From: Neisseria sp.
GTDB lineage: Bacteria > Pseudomonadota > Gammaproteobacteria > Burkholderiales > Neisseriaceae
DNA: 64,000 bases
Reading direction: 5' to 3'
Assembly (NCBI RefSeq): GCF_030527965.1
Contig: NZ_JAUMZU010000004.1
Location: 57,646-121,645 of the forward strand
The position numbers were made by a program, and so were the translations under genes. Below the pieces are notes generated by a model. That model saw only the letters and a program-made list of their open reading frames with translations, was not told the origin of the DNA and ran no database searches. Shown here piece by piece: positions 45,316 to 53,542 of this stretch. The first letter of the stretch is position 1. Each line of letters begins with the position of its first letter.

Positions 45316-46211
45316 CGGGCTTCTCCCGCCAGTTTGGTAAACACCTGTTCCAAGTCTTTTTCCAGAATACTCATATGCACCATGCCTACGCCTGCTGTTT
45401 TCAGGCAAATCAGCATGTCGGCCAGCTCGCTATAGCTTGCTAAACGCAAAATGTATTGCAGGCCGTTTTGCTGCTCTACTTTCCCGCTCAAAATTTCAGG
45501 CAGTGCCGCATCCAGCAAGATTTCCGCTCTGACGCCTTTTTCGTCGTGAAGCAGGTTTTCAGTTTTATCGAGTGCGGCCAGCCGGCCTTTCTTCATCACG
45601 GCGATGCGGCGGCAGTTTTCTTCAGCTTCTTCAAGGTAATGTGTGGTCAGGATGATGGTGTGGCCTTGCTGGTTGAGCCGTCGCATAAAGGCCCAGAGGC
45701 TTTGGCGCAATTCCACGTCTACGCCGGCGGTTGGTTCGTCCAGAACGATAACCGGCGGGCGGTGCACCAAAGCCTGAGCCACCATCACGCGGCGTTTCAT
45801 GCCGCCGGAGAGATTGCGCGTATTGGTTTCGGCTTTGTCTTCGAGGCCGAGATTGGCAAGGATTTCGTCTATCCAATCATCATTTTTTTTAATGCCGAAG
45901 TAACCCGATTGAAAATGAAGTGCTTCGCGTACAGTAAAAAATGGGTCGTAAACCAATTCTTGCGGCACAACGCCCAAATTCATGCGTGCTTCCCGCGCTT
46001 GGTTGACTGTGTCGAAACCCATTATCGAAATATGACCGGCGGAGAGTCGGATAAGGCCTGCCATGGCGGAAATCAACGTGGTTTTGCCCGCGCCGTTAGG
46101 GCCGAGCAGGGCGAAAAATTCGCCCTCCGCAACATCAAAGCTGACATCTTGCAGCGCGGTAAACCCGTTGGCATAAGTTTTGTATGCGTGGGTAATGTTC
46201 AGAGCGGTCAT
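45312..46211 (-). CDS. ABC transporter ATP-binding protein
   Basis: This 299-residue ATPase has Walker A GPNGAGKTT, signature NLSGGMKRRVMVAQALVHRP, Walker B VIVLDEPTAGVD and the switch His in ILTTHYLEEAE. It drives the ABC-2 permease encoded immediately downstream. The C-terminal 80 residues form the extra domain common in YadG-type ATPases. Confidence 0.92.
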   Translation of the reverse strand: MTALNITHAYKTYANGFTALQDVSFDVAEGEFFALLGPNGAGKTTLISAMAGLIRLSAGHISIMGFDTVNQAREARMNLGVVPQELVYDPFFTVREALHFQSGYFGIKKNDDWIDEILANLGLEDKAETNTRNLSGGMKRRVMVAQALVHRPPVIVLDEPTAGVDVELRQSLWAFMRRLNQQGHTIILTTHYLEEAEENCRRIAVMKKGRLAALDKTENLLHDEKGVRAEILLDAALPEILSGKVEQQNGLQYILRLASYSELADMLICLKTAGVGMVHMSILEKDLEQVFTKLAGEAR

Positions 46212-46258
46212 GGTTGTGTGTGAATCATTATCGTAAAGCGCAGATTATGAAACGTTCA

Positions 46259-46304
46259 AGCCTGTCTGGCGAGTAAATTTTACGCCGGTTTTTCAGACAG
46301 GCTT
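46259..46304. terminator. DUS-pair hairpin between the ABC ATPase and M16 genes
   Basis: AGCCTGTCTGGCG and the inverted TTTTTCAGACAGGCT lie about 20 bases apart; the left copy has one change. The flanking genes diverge, so it is more a DUS pair than a gene end. Confidence 0.45.
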
Positions 46305-46372
46305 TGCCGTGTGCTTTTCCAATCGGGCCTTTTTGTTTTATGATGCCAGTGTTTTGATATAGGAAAAACCGT

Positions 46373-47689
46373 ATGTTACGCCCAACTTTGCTTGCTTTTA
46401 TGCTGGCCGTTACCCTGCCTGCCGGTGCCCAAACGCTCAAACGCACCTTGCCCAACGGTATGAACGTGATTATCAAAGAAGACAAGCGCGCGCCGGTAGC
46501 GGTGTCGCGGATGTGGTTTAGAGTGGGCAGTCTTGACGAGGCGCCAGGCAAAACCGGCCTGAGCCATGCGCTCGAACATATGATGTTTAAGGGTACGGCG
46601 AAAGTGCCTTCCGGTGAGTTTTCACGCCGCGTGGCCGAACTCGGAGGGCGCGATAATGCCTACACCACGCGCGAAGAAACGGTATACGTTACCGACGTGG
46701 CGGTTAAAAACCTGCCGAAAGTGTTGGAAATGGAAGCCGACCGCATGGTCAATCTGAATTTCAGCGACCGCGACTTTAACAACGAAATGAAGGTTATCCG
46801 CGAAGAGCGGCGGATGCGTTCGGAAGACAGCCCCTCCGGCAAGCTGTGGGAGCATCTGCTGCTTAAAGTGTATCAAAAGCCTGCCAATCGTGCGCCGGTT
46901 ATTGGCTATGCGGCCGATTTGGATAAACTTAAGCCAAATGATTTGCGCCGTTGGTATCATACTTGGTATGCACCCAATAACGCCACTTTAGTGATTGTGG
47001 GCGATGTGGATGCCGAGCAAACCATGGTTGAAGTGGAAAAACAATTTGCAGCGATTCCCTCGCGCAAACTGCCGCGCCGCAATTCGCTGGACGAAGCTCA
47101 GGTACGCACGCAGCAATCGGGCAGCACGCAGGCGATTACCGCCCAGCCCATCTTTATGCTGGCTTATCGGGTACCAGCCTTGCATCATTTGGACGACAAA
47201 ATGCCTTATGCACTGGATATGCTGAGCGATATTCTCGGCGGCAACAGTTCCAGCCGATTGCAGAAAAATCTGGTGCGCGGTCGCCAGAAAGCCGCCGATA
47301 TCGGCGCTTCCTACGAGATGTTTGCCCGCGCTTCCTCTTTATTTATGGTAACCGCGATGCCTTCCGCCGGCACCAGCGTGCAGAGTTTGGCCGATGAAAT
47401 TCGTCGTGAAATCGCCGATATTGCGGCCAACGGCGTTAGCCAGCAGGAGCTGGCGCGCGTACGCTCGCAGATGGAAGCTTCTGAGATTTTCAGTAAAGAT
47501 TCGATGGATTCGCAAGCCCGGCTTATCGGCACGCTGGAAAGCCACGGCTTCAGCTATCGCGATGAAGCTGCTTTGCGCAGCCGGTTGGCGCAGGTCAGCA
47601 TGCAGGATATTCAAGAAGCCGCTCGCCTGCTTAACGCCAAGCGGGAAACTTTGATGGTGGTGACACCCCAAACAGGCAAGATGAAGTAG
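46373..47689 (+). CDS. Exported M16-family zinc peptidase
   Basis: This 438-residue protein has a signal peptide ending near PAGAQ, then a pitrilysin-type domain with the inverted zinc motif HALEH (H65, E68, H69) and a downstream acid in FNNEMKVIREERRMRSEDSP. AYTTREETVYVTD and the C-terminal inactive half with SDILGGNSSSRLQKNLVRGR complete the clamshell. It acts in the periplasm on unknown peptides. No second, inactive partner gene follows, unlike the usual pair. Confidence 0.88.
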   Translation: MLRPTLLAFMLAVTLPAGAQTLKRTLPNGMNVIIKEDKRAPVAVSRMWFRVGSLDEAPGKTGLSHALEHMMFKGTAKVPSGEFSRRVAELGGRDNAYTTREETVYVTDVAVKNLPKVLEMEADRMVNLNFSDRDFNNEMKVIREERRMRSEDSPSGKLWEHLLLKVYQKPANRAPVIGYAADLDKLKPNDLRRWYHTWYAPNNATLVIVGDVDAEQTMVEVEKQFAAIPSRKLPRRNSLDEAQVRTQQSGSTQAITAQPIFMLAYRVPALHHLDDKMPYALDMLSDILGGNSSSRLQKNLVRGRQKAADIGASYEMFARASSLFMVTAMPSAGTSVQSLADEIRREIADIAANGVSQQELARVRSQMEASEIFSKDSMDSQARLIGTLESHGFSYRDEAALRSRLAQVSMQDIQEAARLLNAKRETLMVVTPQTGKMK

Positions 47690-47800
47690 CGCGGTTTGTG
47701 AACAAGCGCAGGCGGGGAGGTTTTTGCGAGCCACGGTTTGTCGGATGTCGCTGATACGGCTGAAAGCCTGTCTGAAAATATTTTAACAAGGATTGGAAAT

Positions 47801-48475
47801 ATGGCTTTGGAAGTTTATTTGGTTCGCCACGGAAAAACCGTATTCAATACGACCGGCCGCTTGCAGGGTTGGAGCGATTCGCCGCTTACGCCGGAAGGAT
47901 GCGATGTGGCGGCGCGTCTGGGGCGCGGCCTGGCCGAACGCGGCATTCGTTTCGACGCCGCTTTTTCCAGCACGGCGCCGCGAGCAGCGGAAACCGCCCG
48001 CATTATTTTGGCCAATGCGTTGCAATCCGATCTGTCGCCAATTCAGCTACCGGATTTGCGCGAATACTGTTTCGGCGGCTTGGAAGGCGAATTGAACGGC
48101 CGTTTTCATGAAATCATGGCCGCCGCTTTGAATCTGCCGGATGAGGAAACGTGGTTGCAGGCTTACCGCAATGCCAGGCATCATCTTCTGGCGGAAACCG
48201 TTGCCGTGGCCGACCCGTTGGGTTTGGCTGAAAACGAGGCGCGTTTTGTCGGCCGCCTGAAACGCGGCATGGCTGAAGTGGCGGAAAAAAGCAGCGGCTT
48301 ATCGCGGGTGTTGGTGGTGTCGCACGGGATGTCGATTACGGCAATTTTGAAAAGCATTGATTTTGACTGTATCGAATACCGCAGCGTCGATAATGCTTCC
48401 GTTTCCCGTCTGTTATTCGACGGAGCGGGTTGGCAGATTGAAAGCATCGGCGAAACAGCCTTTTTATCCGATTAA
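47801..48475 (+). CDS. Histidine phosphatase (phosphoglycerate-mutase-like)
   Basis: This 224-residue enzyme begins with EVYLVRHGKTVFNTTGRLQG, holding the catalytic His10, and has AFSSTAPRAAETARIILANA and VLVVSHGMSITAIL with the second His. The ATG at 47801 has AAGGA upstream; a longer frame lacks support. The substrate could be a phosphosugar or cofactor phosphate. Confidence 0.88.
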   Translation: MALEVYLVRHGKTVFNTTGRLQGWSDSPLTPEGCDVAARLGRGLAERGIRFDAAFSSTAPRAAETARIILANALQSDLSPIQLPDLREYCFGGLEGELNGRFHEIMAAALNLPDEETWLQAYRNARHHLLAETVAVADPLGLAENEARFVGRLKRGMAEVAEKSSGLSRVLVVSHGMSITAILKSIDFDCIEYRSVDNASVSRLLFDGAGWQIESIGETAFLSD

Positions 48476-48512
48476 TATTCGGGTTTCTTGTGATGTGGGC
48501 TGATAATTAATT

Positions 48513-48548
48513 AATGCCTGTCTGAAAATGTGTTCAGACAGGCATTTT
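48513..48548. terminator. DUS-pair terminator between phosphatase and FUSC genes
   Basis: AATGCCTGTCTGAAAA and TTCAGACAGGCATTTTT are inverted over a short loop between convergent genes and followed by T on the plus strand. Confidence 0.75.
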
Positions 48549-48557
48549 TATTGATTT

Positions 48558-49619
48558 CTAAAACCGCTTTTTCAACCATTGTGTCCATTTTTCCTGCTTT
48601 CCGCTCTGATACAAGAACCAAGCGCCCGCTAAACCAAACAAGCAGCCGTATACCGTATCGATGAAGCGCGAAGCCATCAAGGCAGAGGGGTCTAAATGGG
48701 TGCGGGCGCCCACTTCCGCAAGGAAAATGGTGAGTGGCGTGATAAAAATGACCGCAGCCGCATAATGCCGAACCACCAACAGTTCAGTAATAAAGCTCAA
48801 GCAGGTAAGCAACAAGCACACCCACCAGCCGTTTATCGGCAGCAACAACAGCAGCCAGGTCAAACCTAGCCCCAAGGTCGTGCCGATAATCCGATGCAGT
48901 TGTCTCGTCCAGGCCGTCCGAAAGTCCAGCCCTTGAATGATGGCGATGCAGGAAATCGGTACCCAATAAGGCCGATCCAATTGCAAAATTTCAGCCAGCG
49001 TCAAAGCCCCGGCCGTGAAGGCGGCAATAATCAGCGCGCTCACAACAACCCCGTGTATATCTTTATCCATTTCAGGAGGCGGCTGTACGGTATCGCCTTT
49101 CCATAAGCGGAAAAGGCTATAAACAAATGCAATCAGGCAGGCATTCAGCGCGCCGAGAAACAGCAGCCCAGTCAATAAAGGTATGGCCTCAACCGGATGC
49201 GGCAGATACATGCCAATCATGGCGGCCATCAGAAAAAACATAATGCGTGGTGGCGGCACGTTGAAAAAACGGCATAAAATACCTACCAGCATGGTCATAG
49301 AAAAAGCAACGGGGATGTGCAGCAAAGGGAAATGATATGCGATCAGCCCGAAAAAAAAGCAGCCGGATATTAATGAAGTAATGCACAACATACTGATCAT
49401 GCGATGAATCAGATGGGTGCCCGGAAGATAAAGGAAAATCAAACCGCCCAGGCTGGAAACCAGCCCGTAGTTCGGATGGCCGAAATATTGACCGATAAAT
49501 AACGGCAGCCCCAACGACAACGCGGACGAGATAGCCAATCCGACGGGGCGGCGGTTTGGACTGATGGTGAATAAAGACCTGAATTCATTGATGGCCAGAG
49601 CCAGATAGCGGTTTAACAT
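48558..49619 (-). CDS. FUSC-family membrane protein
   Basis: This 353-residue protein has two blocks of membrane helices (residues 25-170 and 195-340) joined by a short polar part, the layout of FUSC/YccS-type proteins. RPYWVPISCIAIIQGLDFRT and the following HRIIGTTLGLGLTWLLLLL form the FUSC core motif. The family includes aromatic-acid efflux components. It has no partner gene. Confidence 0.85.
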   Translation of the reverse strand: MLNRYLALAINEFRSLFTISPNRRPVGLAISSALSLGLPLFIGQYFGHPNYGLVSSLGGLIFLYLPGTHLIHRMISMLCITSLISGCFFFGLIAYHFPLLHIPVAFSMTMLVGILCRFFNVPPPRIMFFLMAAMIGMYLPHPVEAIPLLTGLLFLGALNACLIAFVYSLFRLWKGDTVQPPPEMDKDIHGVVVSALIIAAFTAGALTLAEILQLDRPYWVPISCIAIIQGLDFRTAWTRQLHRIIGTTLGLGLTWLLLLLPINGWWVCLLLTCLSFITELLVVRHYAAAVIFITPLTIFLAEVGARTHLDPSALMASRFIDTVYGCLFGLAGAWFLYQSGKQEKWTQWLKKRF

Positions 49620-49715
49620 TTTGTAATTTGAGAATGATATAAGAGTGGGCGTTCAAAATGATATGATACAAGATGCCGCTTTAAAATAGATAAGAATATT
49701 GCTTGGGCGCCTGAT

Positions 49716-49760
49716 GTTTTTCAGACAGCCTTTCTCACCGAAAAGGCTGTCTGAAAAAGA
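49716..49760. terminator. DUS-variant hairpin downstream of the 49.8 kb gene
   Basis: TTTTTCAGACAGCCTTT and AAAGGCTGTCTGAAAAA are inverted; both arms use AGGCTGTCTGAA, a variant between dialects. It ends transcription from the minus-strand gene at 49819-50508. Confidence 0.65.
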
Positions 49761-49818
49761 GAATAATCAACAAAGCAGGCGGTTTGGCATGGCAGCCGCC
49801 ATATTGATATTCCAAGTT

Positions 49819-50508
49819 TTATGGAATAACCTTTAGCTTAATCTGCCCGTTTTCCAATGCATGAAGCAAATCTTTTGCCTGTTTATCCTGAGGAAACTCT
49901 TTCGTATAAGTTCGCATTAAGGCAATGATTTCTTCTTTCTTCCCATGCCCGATCAATGCCATCGCCAAAGGCTTGCGAGCTGCCGCATTCCCATTATTTA
50001 AAGATTGTTTCAACATCTTTATCGCCGTGCCGTTTTGGCCGATAGCGTCCAGAAAAATGCCATATTCGGTCTGCATTTTGGCTTGCTCTTCAGACTTGGA
50101 TGGCAGCGCACTTAACAATAAGCGATAGTGTTCGTCGGCGATTTGCGCTGTAACCGGTACATTCACGTCCATGTTATAAGCCATCCAGCCCAAGCGGGCG
50201 ATATGCCGAAGTGTTGAAGGATATGCCGCATCTTTGGGCTTAACAACCCCTGCTCTTAATAAAGCCCGATAAATGTTCGACAATTGAACCGCATCAGCCC
50301 CGGCACGCTTTTTATCTGCTTCGTTGTCAAAACGGGTAGGATAATCGCGTGCATGCTCGCTGATATCCTGCATAATTCGTTCGGCGGCGGCAAGGTTGAA
50401 ACGTTTATTGCCCAAGACATCTTGTTTTACATCATGTTGCGGATAAGGCTTGGCAATAGATACTCCGAAAGCCAATGCCAGAAAGGCCGCTAATATCGCT
50501 TTTTTCAT
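49819..50508 (-). CDS. Exported helical-repeat protein downstream of the T4SS array
   Basis: This 229-residue protein has a Sec signal (AILAAFLALAFGVSIAKPYP) and a mature part of helices with tetratricopeptide-like character (TEYGIFLDAIGQNGTAIKML, then KQSLNNGNAAARKPLAMALI). I do not recognise the family. It is the last gene of the minus-strand run that begins with virB1 and sits just past a virB6 fragment, so it may belong to the T4SS island. Confidence 0.65.
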   Translation of the reverse strand: MKKAILAAFLALAFGVSIAKPYPQHDVKQDVLGNKRFNLAAAERIMQDISEHARDYPTRFDNEADKKRAGADAVQLSNIYRALLRAGVVKPKDAAYPSTLRHIARLGWMAYNMDVNVPVTAQIADEHYRLLLSALPSKSEEQAKMQTEYGIFLDAIGQNGTAIKMLKQSLNNGNAAARKPLAMALIGHGKKEEIIALMRTYTKEFPQDKQAKDLLHALENGQIKLKVIP

Positions 50509-50606
50509 GATGATTCCCCTTATTAAATTATTAAAGCTGTTTGAAGTTTGTTGATTCTAGAAGAGGAGAGAGATATTTTGCAAGGGCAAGTCTTTATTTT
50601 ATTTAT

Positions 50607-50848
50607 CAAGCCTATAATGGATTGAGTAATAGTAAGATTTTGGTCGATTTTACAGCCCACGAAGCTGTCGGTGCTTTTGGTTAGGCATGCGCTGCCGGCC
50701 TTACTGTCGCCGCGCATGATTTCAGACATGCCGTCGGCAAGAGTATCGGTTAAGGTGCGTAAGGCAAATCCGCTGGATGAAGCAACGCCCAAAGCCATGG
50801 CAACGATAAAGTAGGTTTTGCCCAGATTGGATGCAAAACCTTTCAGGT
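50607..50848 (-). pseudogene. Internal fragment of virB6
   Basis: These 242 bases align with 54260-54501 in virB6 and encode VirB6 residues about 67-147 (KTYFIVAMALGVASSSGFAL, STDSFVGCKIDQNLT) with few changes. No membrane anchor or C-terminus remains, and the open frame around it (50523-50978) is a chance fusion. It marks the far end of the duplicated region. Confidence 0.85.
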
Positions 50849-50910
50849 TGTATTGAAAGTATTCAGACAGGCATTCAATAGAAAAGCCTGTCTGAAAAAG
50901 TAAGGTCGTT

Positions 50911-51444
50911 TTATTTAGGTAGTGAAGAAAAAGTTGGAACAATGATTTTGCAACTTCTGACTTTGTTTTTTGCTCCATACTTCATACAACCTGCTATAGC
51001 ATTAGCTTCTGCTTCTTCCTTTGTTGCCCCAGAGGCTGAAAATGAAAAGTTTCCATTTTGTGTCTCCCCTGCCGCAACGGTTCCCCAACCATTTGAAAAA
51101 ACCAAGGTTACACTACATGCTTCTTTGACATTGGCTTTTCTACTCTCTTCTTTGCAGATTTCCAGCAATTTTTTTCTTGTGGCTTTGGGACTTGGTTGTT
51201 CTACCGTATTGTATAGGGTACTTGTTGTTTCATTTAGAGATACTCCTCCCCAAGCATCAGGTTTTTTGATCAAGATAACTTTTTTTGAGGGTTGCTGGTA
51301 GTTGCTTCCCTCATTTCCAAGGTAATGGGGTGAGTTGGGGTCATGTAATACAGGTTCCATACAATGAGGGTCGCTTACCGAACCACAAGCGAGTGTAACA
51401 GGAGCAGAGAACCCTAATAATAAGATGGGGATAAATCGTTTCAT
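50911..51444 (-). CDS. DUF4189 paralogue D
   Basis: This 177-residue exported protein is the last copy of the array. The signal peptide (MKRFIPILLLGFSAPVTLA) and CGSVSDPHCMEPVLHDPNSP are shared with the other copies. A QQPSKKVILIKKPDAWGGVS linker leads to a domain with CKEESRKANVKEACSVTLVF, FSNGWGTVAAGE and a terminal FSSLPK, matching DUF4189. Several Cys suggest disulphides in the periplasm or outside. This copy is the closest to the virB6 fragment. Its role is unknown. Confidence 0.8.
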   Translation of the reverse strand: MKRFIPILLLGFSAPVTLACGSVSDPHCMEPVLHDPNSPHYLGNEGSNYQQPSKKVILIKKPDAWGGVSLNETTSTLYNTVEQPSPKATRKKLLEICKEESRKANVKEACSVTLVFSNGWGTVAAGETQNGNFSFSASGATKEEAEANAIAGCMKYGAKNKVRSCKIIVPTFSSLPK

Positions 51445-51634
51445 GTTTAAACTCCTTTATTTGGGGCCATTATTTTATAGGATTCAGCGGATTGGTACTC
51501 GATGAACTTTTGAGCGCATCGGTGGATTGGGTGCGTAGGGAATCTATGCTTTTTCTAAATACTGGAAGACTAAGCTATAAAAGTTTTCAGACAGGCATTT
51601 AATAGAAAAGCCTGTCTGAAAAAGTAAGGTCGTT

Positions 51635-52147
51635 TTATTTAGGTAGTGAAGAAAAAGTTGGGGCAGTAATTTTGCAATTTCTTGCCCCATGTTTTTGACA
51701 ACCTGCTATGGCAGCAGTTTCTGCTTCGGCAGCAGTATTTCCTGCTGAGCCAAACGTAAAGTAATCAGTAGTATCTTTACCGGCTGCTACAGCTCCCCAG
51801 CCATTAGCAAATGCTAAGATTACTTGACATTTACCTTTTACAGTACTTTCGCTTTCACATATTTCAATAAGTTTTTTCTCTACAGCTTTTTTACTCGGTT
51901 GCTCTATTGTGTTGTACATAGAACCTGTCAACTTGTTGATAGAAACCCCGCCCCAAGCATCAGGTTTTTTGATCAAAATAACTTTTTTTGAAGGTTGTTG
52001 GTAGCTACTTCCTTCGTTCCCAAGATAATGGGGCGAATTGGGATCATGTAATACAGGTTCCATACAATGGGGGTCGCTTACCGAACCACAAGCAAGTGCG
52101 GGAGGGGCGGAGAACCCTAATAATAAGATGGGGATAAATCGTTTCAT
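51635..52147 (-). CDS. DUF4189 paralogue C
   Basis: This 170-residue copy has the signal variant SAPPALACGS, the shared head, and the same linker as copy D (QQPSKKVILIKKPDAWGG). Its tail differs: CESESTVKGKCQVILAFANG, then WGAVAAGKDTTDYFTFGSAG. The AGGTGTTT before its ATG is a weaker ribosome site than the AGGAGTTT of the others. Confidence 0.8.
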   Translation of the reverse strand: MKRFIPILLLGFSAPPALACGSVSDPHCMEPVLHDPNSPHYLGNEGSSYQQPSKKVILIKKPDAWGGVSINKLTGSMYNTIEQPSKKAVEKKLIEICESESTVKGKCQVILAFANGWGAVAAGKDTTDYFTFGSAGNTAAEAETAAIAGCQKHGARNCKITAPTFSSLPK

Positions 52148-52301
52148 ATTTAAACACCTTTATTTGTGGCTATTATTTTATAGGGTTCGGCGGATTGGGT
52201 GTGTAGGGAATCTATGCTTTTTCTAAATACTGAAAGACTAAGCTATAAAAGTATTCAGACAGGCATTGATACGAATGCCTGTCTGAATATCAAGTTGAGC
52301 T

Positions 52302-52823
52302 TTATTTGGGCAGCGAAGCAAAAGCCGGAGCAATGATTTTGCAGTCTGTGCCACCGTATTTTTTACATCCGGCGATGGCATTAGCTTCCGCTGTTTCCTT
52401 GGTAGGGCCCCCTTCTGCGTAGGTAAAATAGCCTTTTGGAGTTTTACCTTCTACAACGGTTGCCCAGCCGTTACGGAAAGTGAATAGGGTCACACAGGCG
52501 TCTTTTGTATCATCAGAGCTTTCCTCTCGGCAGGTTTTCAGCACTTTTTTCACTGCCGCTTTCTTGCTGGGCTGGTTAAGCGTATTTTCTAGGGTACCGG
52601 TTTTTTGATTTAGAGATATGGCCCCCCAAGAATCTGGTATTCTGATGGTAATGACTTTTCTTGGGCTAGGTGCGCTGTAACTGCTTCCCTCATTTCCAAG
52701 GTAATGGGGCGAGTTGGGGTCATGTAATACAGGTTCCATACAATGAGGGTCGCTTACCGAACCACAAGCGAGTGTAACAGGAGCAGAGAACCCTAATAAT
52801 AAGATGGGGATAAATCGTTTCAT
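52302..52823 (-). CDS. DUF4189 paralogue B
   Basis: This 173-residue copy shares the head, then has a different linker from C and D (SAPSPRKVITIRIPDSWGAI), like copy A. The domain reads CREESSDDTKDACVTLFTFR, NGWATVVEGKTPKGYFTYAE and ends ITAPAFASLPK-like in IIAPAFASLPK. AAAGGAGTTT... sits before the ATG. Confidence 0.8.
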   Translation of the reverse strand: MKRFIPILLLGFSAPVTLACGSVSDPHCMEPVLHDPNSPHYLGNEGSSYSAPSPRKVITIRIPDSWGAISLNQKTGTLENTLNQPSKKAAVKKVLKTCREESSDDTKDACVTLFTFRNGWATVVEGKTPKGYFTYAEGGPTKETAEANAIAGCKKYGGTDCKIIAPAFASLPK

Positions 52824-52992
52824 GTTTAAACTCCTTTATTCGGGTTCATTATTTTATAGGATTCAGCGGATTAGTACTTGATGAACTTTTGAGTGCATCG
52901 GTGGATTGGGTGCGTAGGGAATCCATGTTCTTTCTATAAAAGTTTTCAGACAGGCATTGATACGAATGCCTGTCTGAATATCAAGGTAAGCT

Positions 52993-53517
52993 TTATTTGG
53001 GCAGCGAAGCAAAAGTTGGCACGATAATTTTACAGTCTTTAGCCCCGTCTTTTGTGCATTCGGCAACGGCATTGGCTTCCGCTGCTTCTTTGGTTGGCCC
53101 TGTTGCTGGCACAGTATACCAGCCTTTGGGGGTTTTACCTTCTGCAACGGTTGCCCATCCGTTGCGAAAAGTGAATATGGTCGTGCAGGCGTCTTTTGCA
53201 TCATCAGGACTTCGCTGTCGGCAACTTTCCAAGACTTTTTTCTTTGCTGCCCTTTCACTGGGCTGCTCTATCATGTTATCCATAATATGAGTTTTATTAT
53301 TCAGAGATATAGCCCCCCATGAATCAGGTATTCTGATGGTGATGACTTTCCTTGGGCTAGGTGCGCTGTAACCGCCACCGCCATTCCCCCCAATATAATG
53401 GGGCGAGTTGGGGTCATGTAATACAGGTTCCATACAATGAGGGTCGCTTACCGAACCACAAGCGAGTGTAACAGGAGCAGAGAACCCTAATAATAAGATG
53501 GGGATAAATCGTTTCAT
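52993..53517 (-). CDS. DUF4189 paralogue A, directly behind virB6
   Basis: This 174-residue copy starts 25 bases after virB6 with an AAAGGAGTTT site, so it is translated from the same message. It has a Gly-rich insert after the head (GGNGGGGYSAPSPRKV) and a domain with CRQRSPDDAKDACTTIFTFR and NGWATVAEGKTPKGWYTVPA. As the copy joined to an intact virB6, it is probably the ancestor of the array. DUF4189 has no settled function; a secreted or envelope T4SS factor is inferred from position. Confidence 0.82.
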   Translation of the reverse strand: MKRFIPILLLGFSAPVTLACGSVSDPHCMEPVLHDPNSPHYIGGNGGGGYSAPSPRKVITIRIPDSWGAISLNNKTHIMDNMIEQPSERAAKKKVLESCRQRSPDDAKDACTTIFTFRNGWATVAEGKTPKGWYTVPATGPTKEAAEANAVAECTKDGAKDCKIIVPTFASLPK

Positions 53518-53542
53518 GTTTAAACTCCTTTATTTGGCCCCA

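Noticed and set aside
50523..50978. 151-residue ORF as a separate gene
   Set aside because: Its only meaningful part is the copied internal virB6 segment; the ends are unrelated sequence, so it is treated as a fragment.
52863..53258. 131-residue minus-strand ORF overlapping DUF4189 copy A
   Set aside because: Wrong frame relative to the well-supported DUF4189 gene and no ribosome site.
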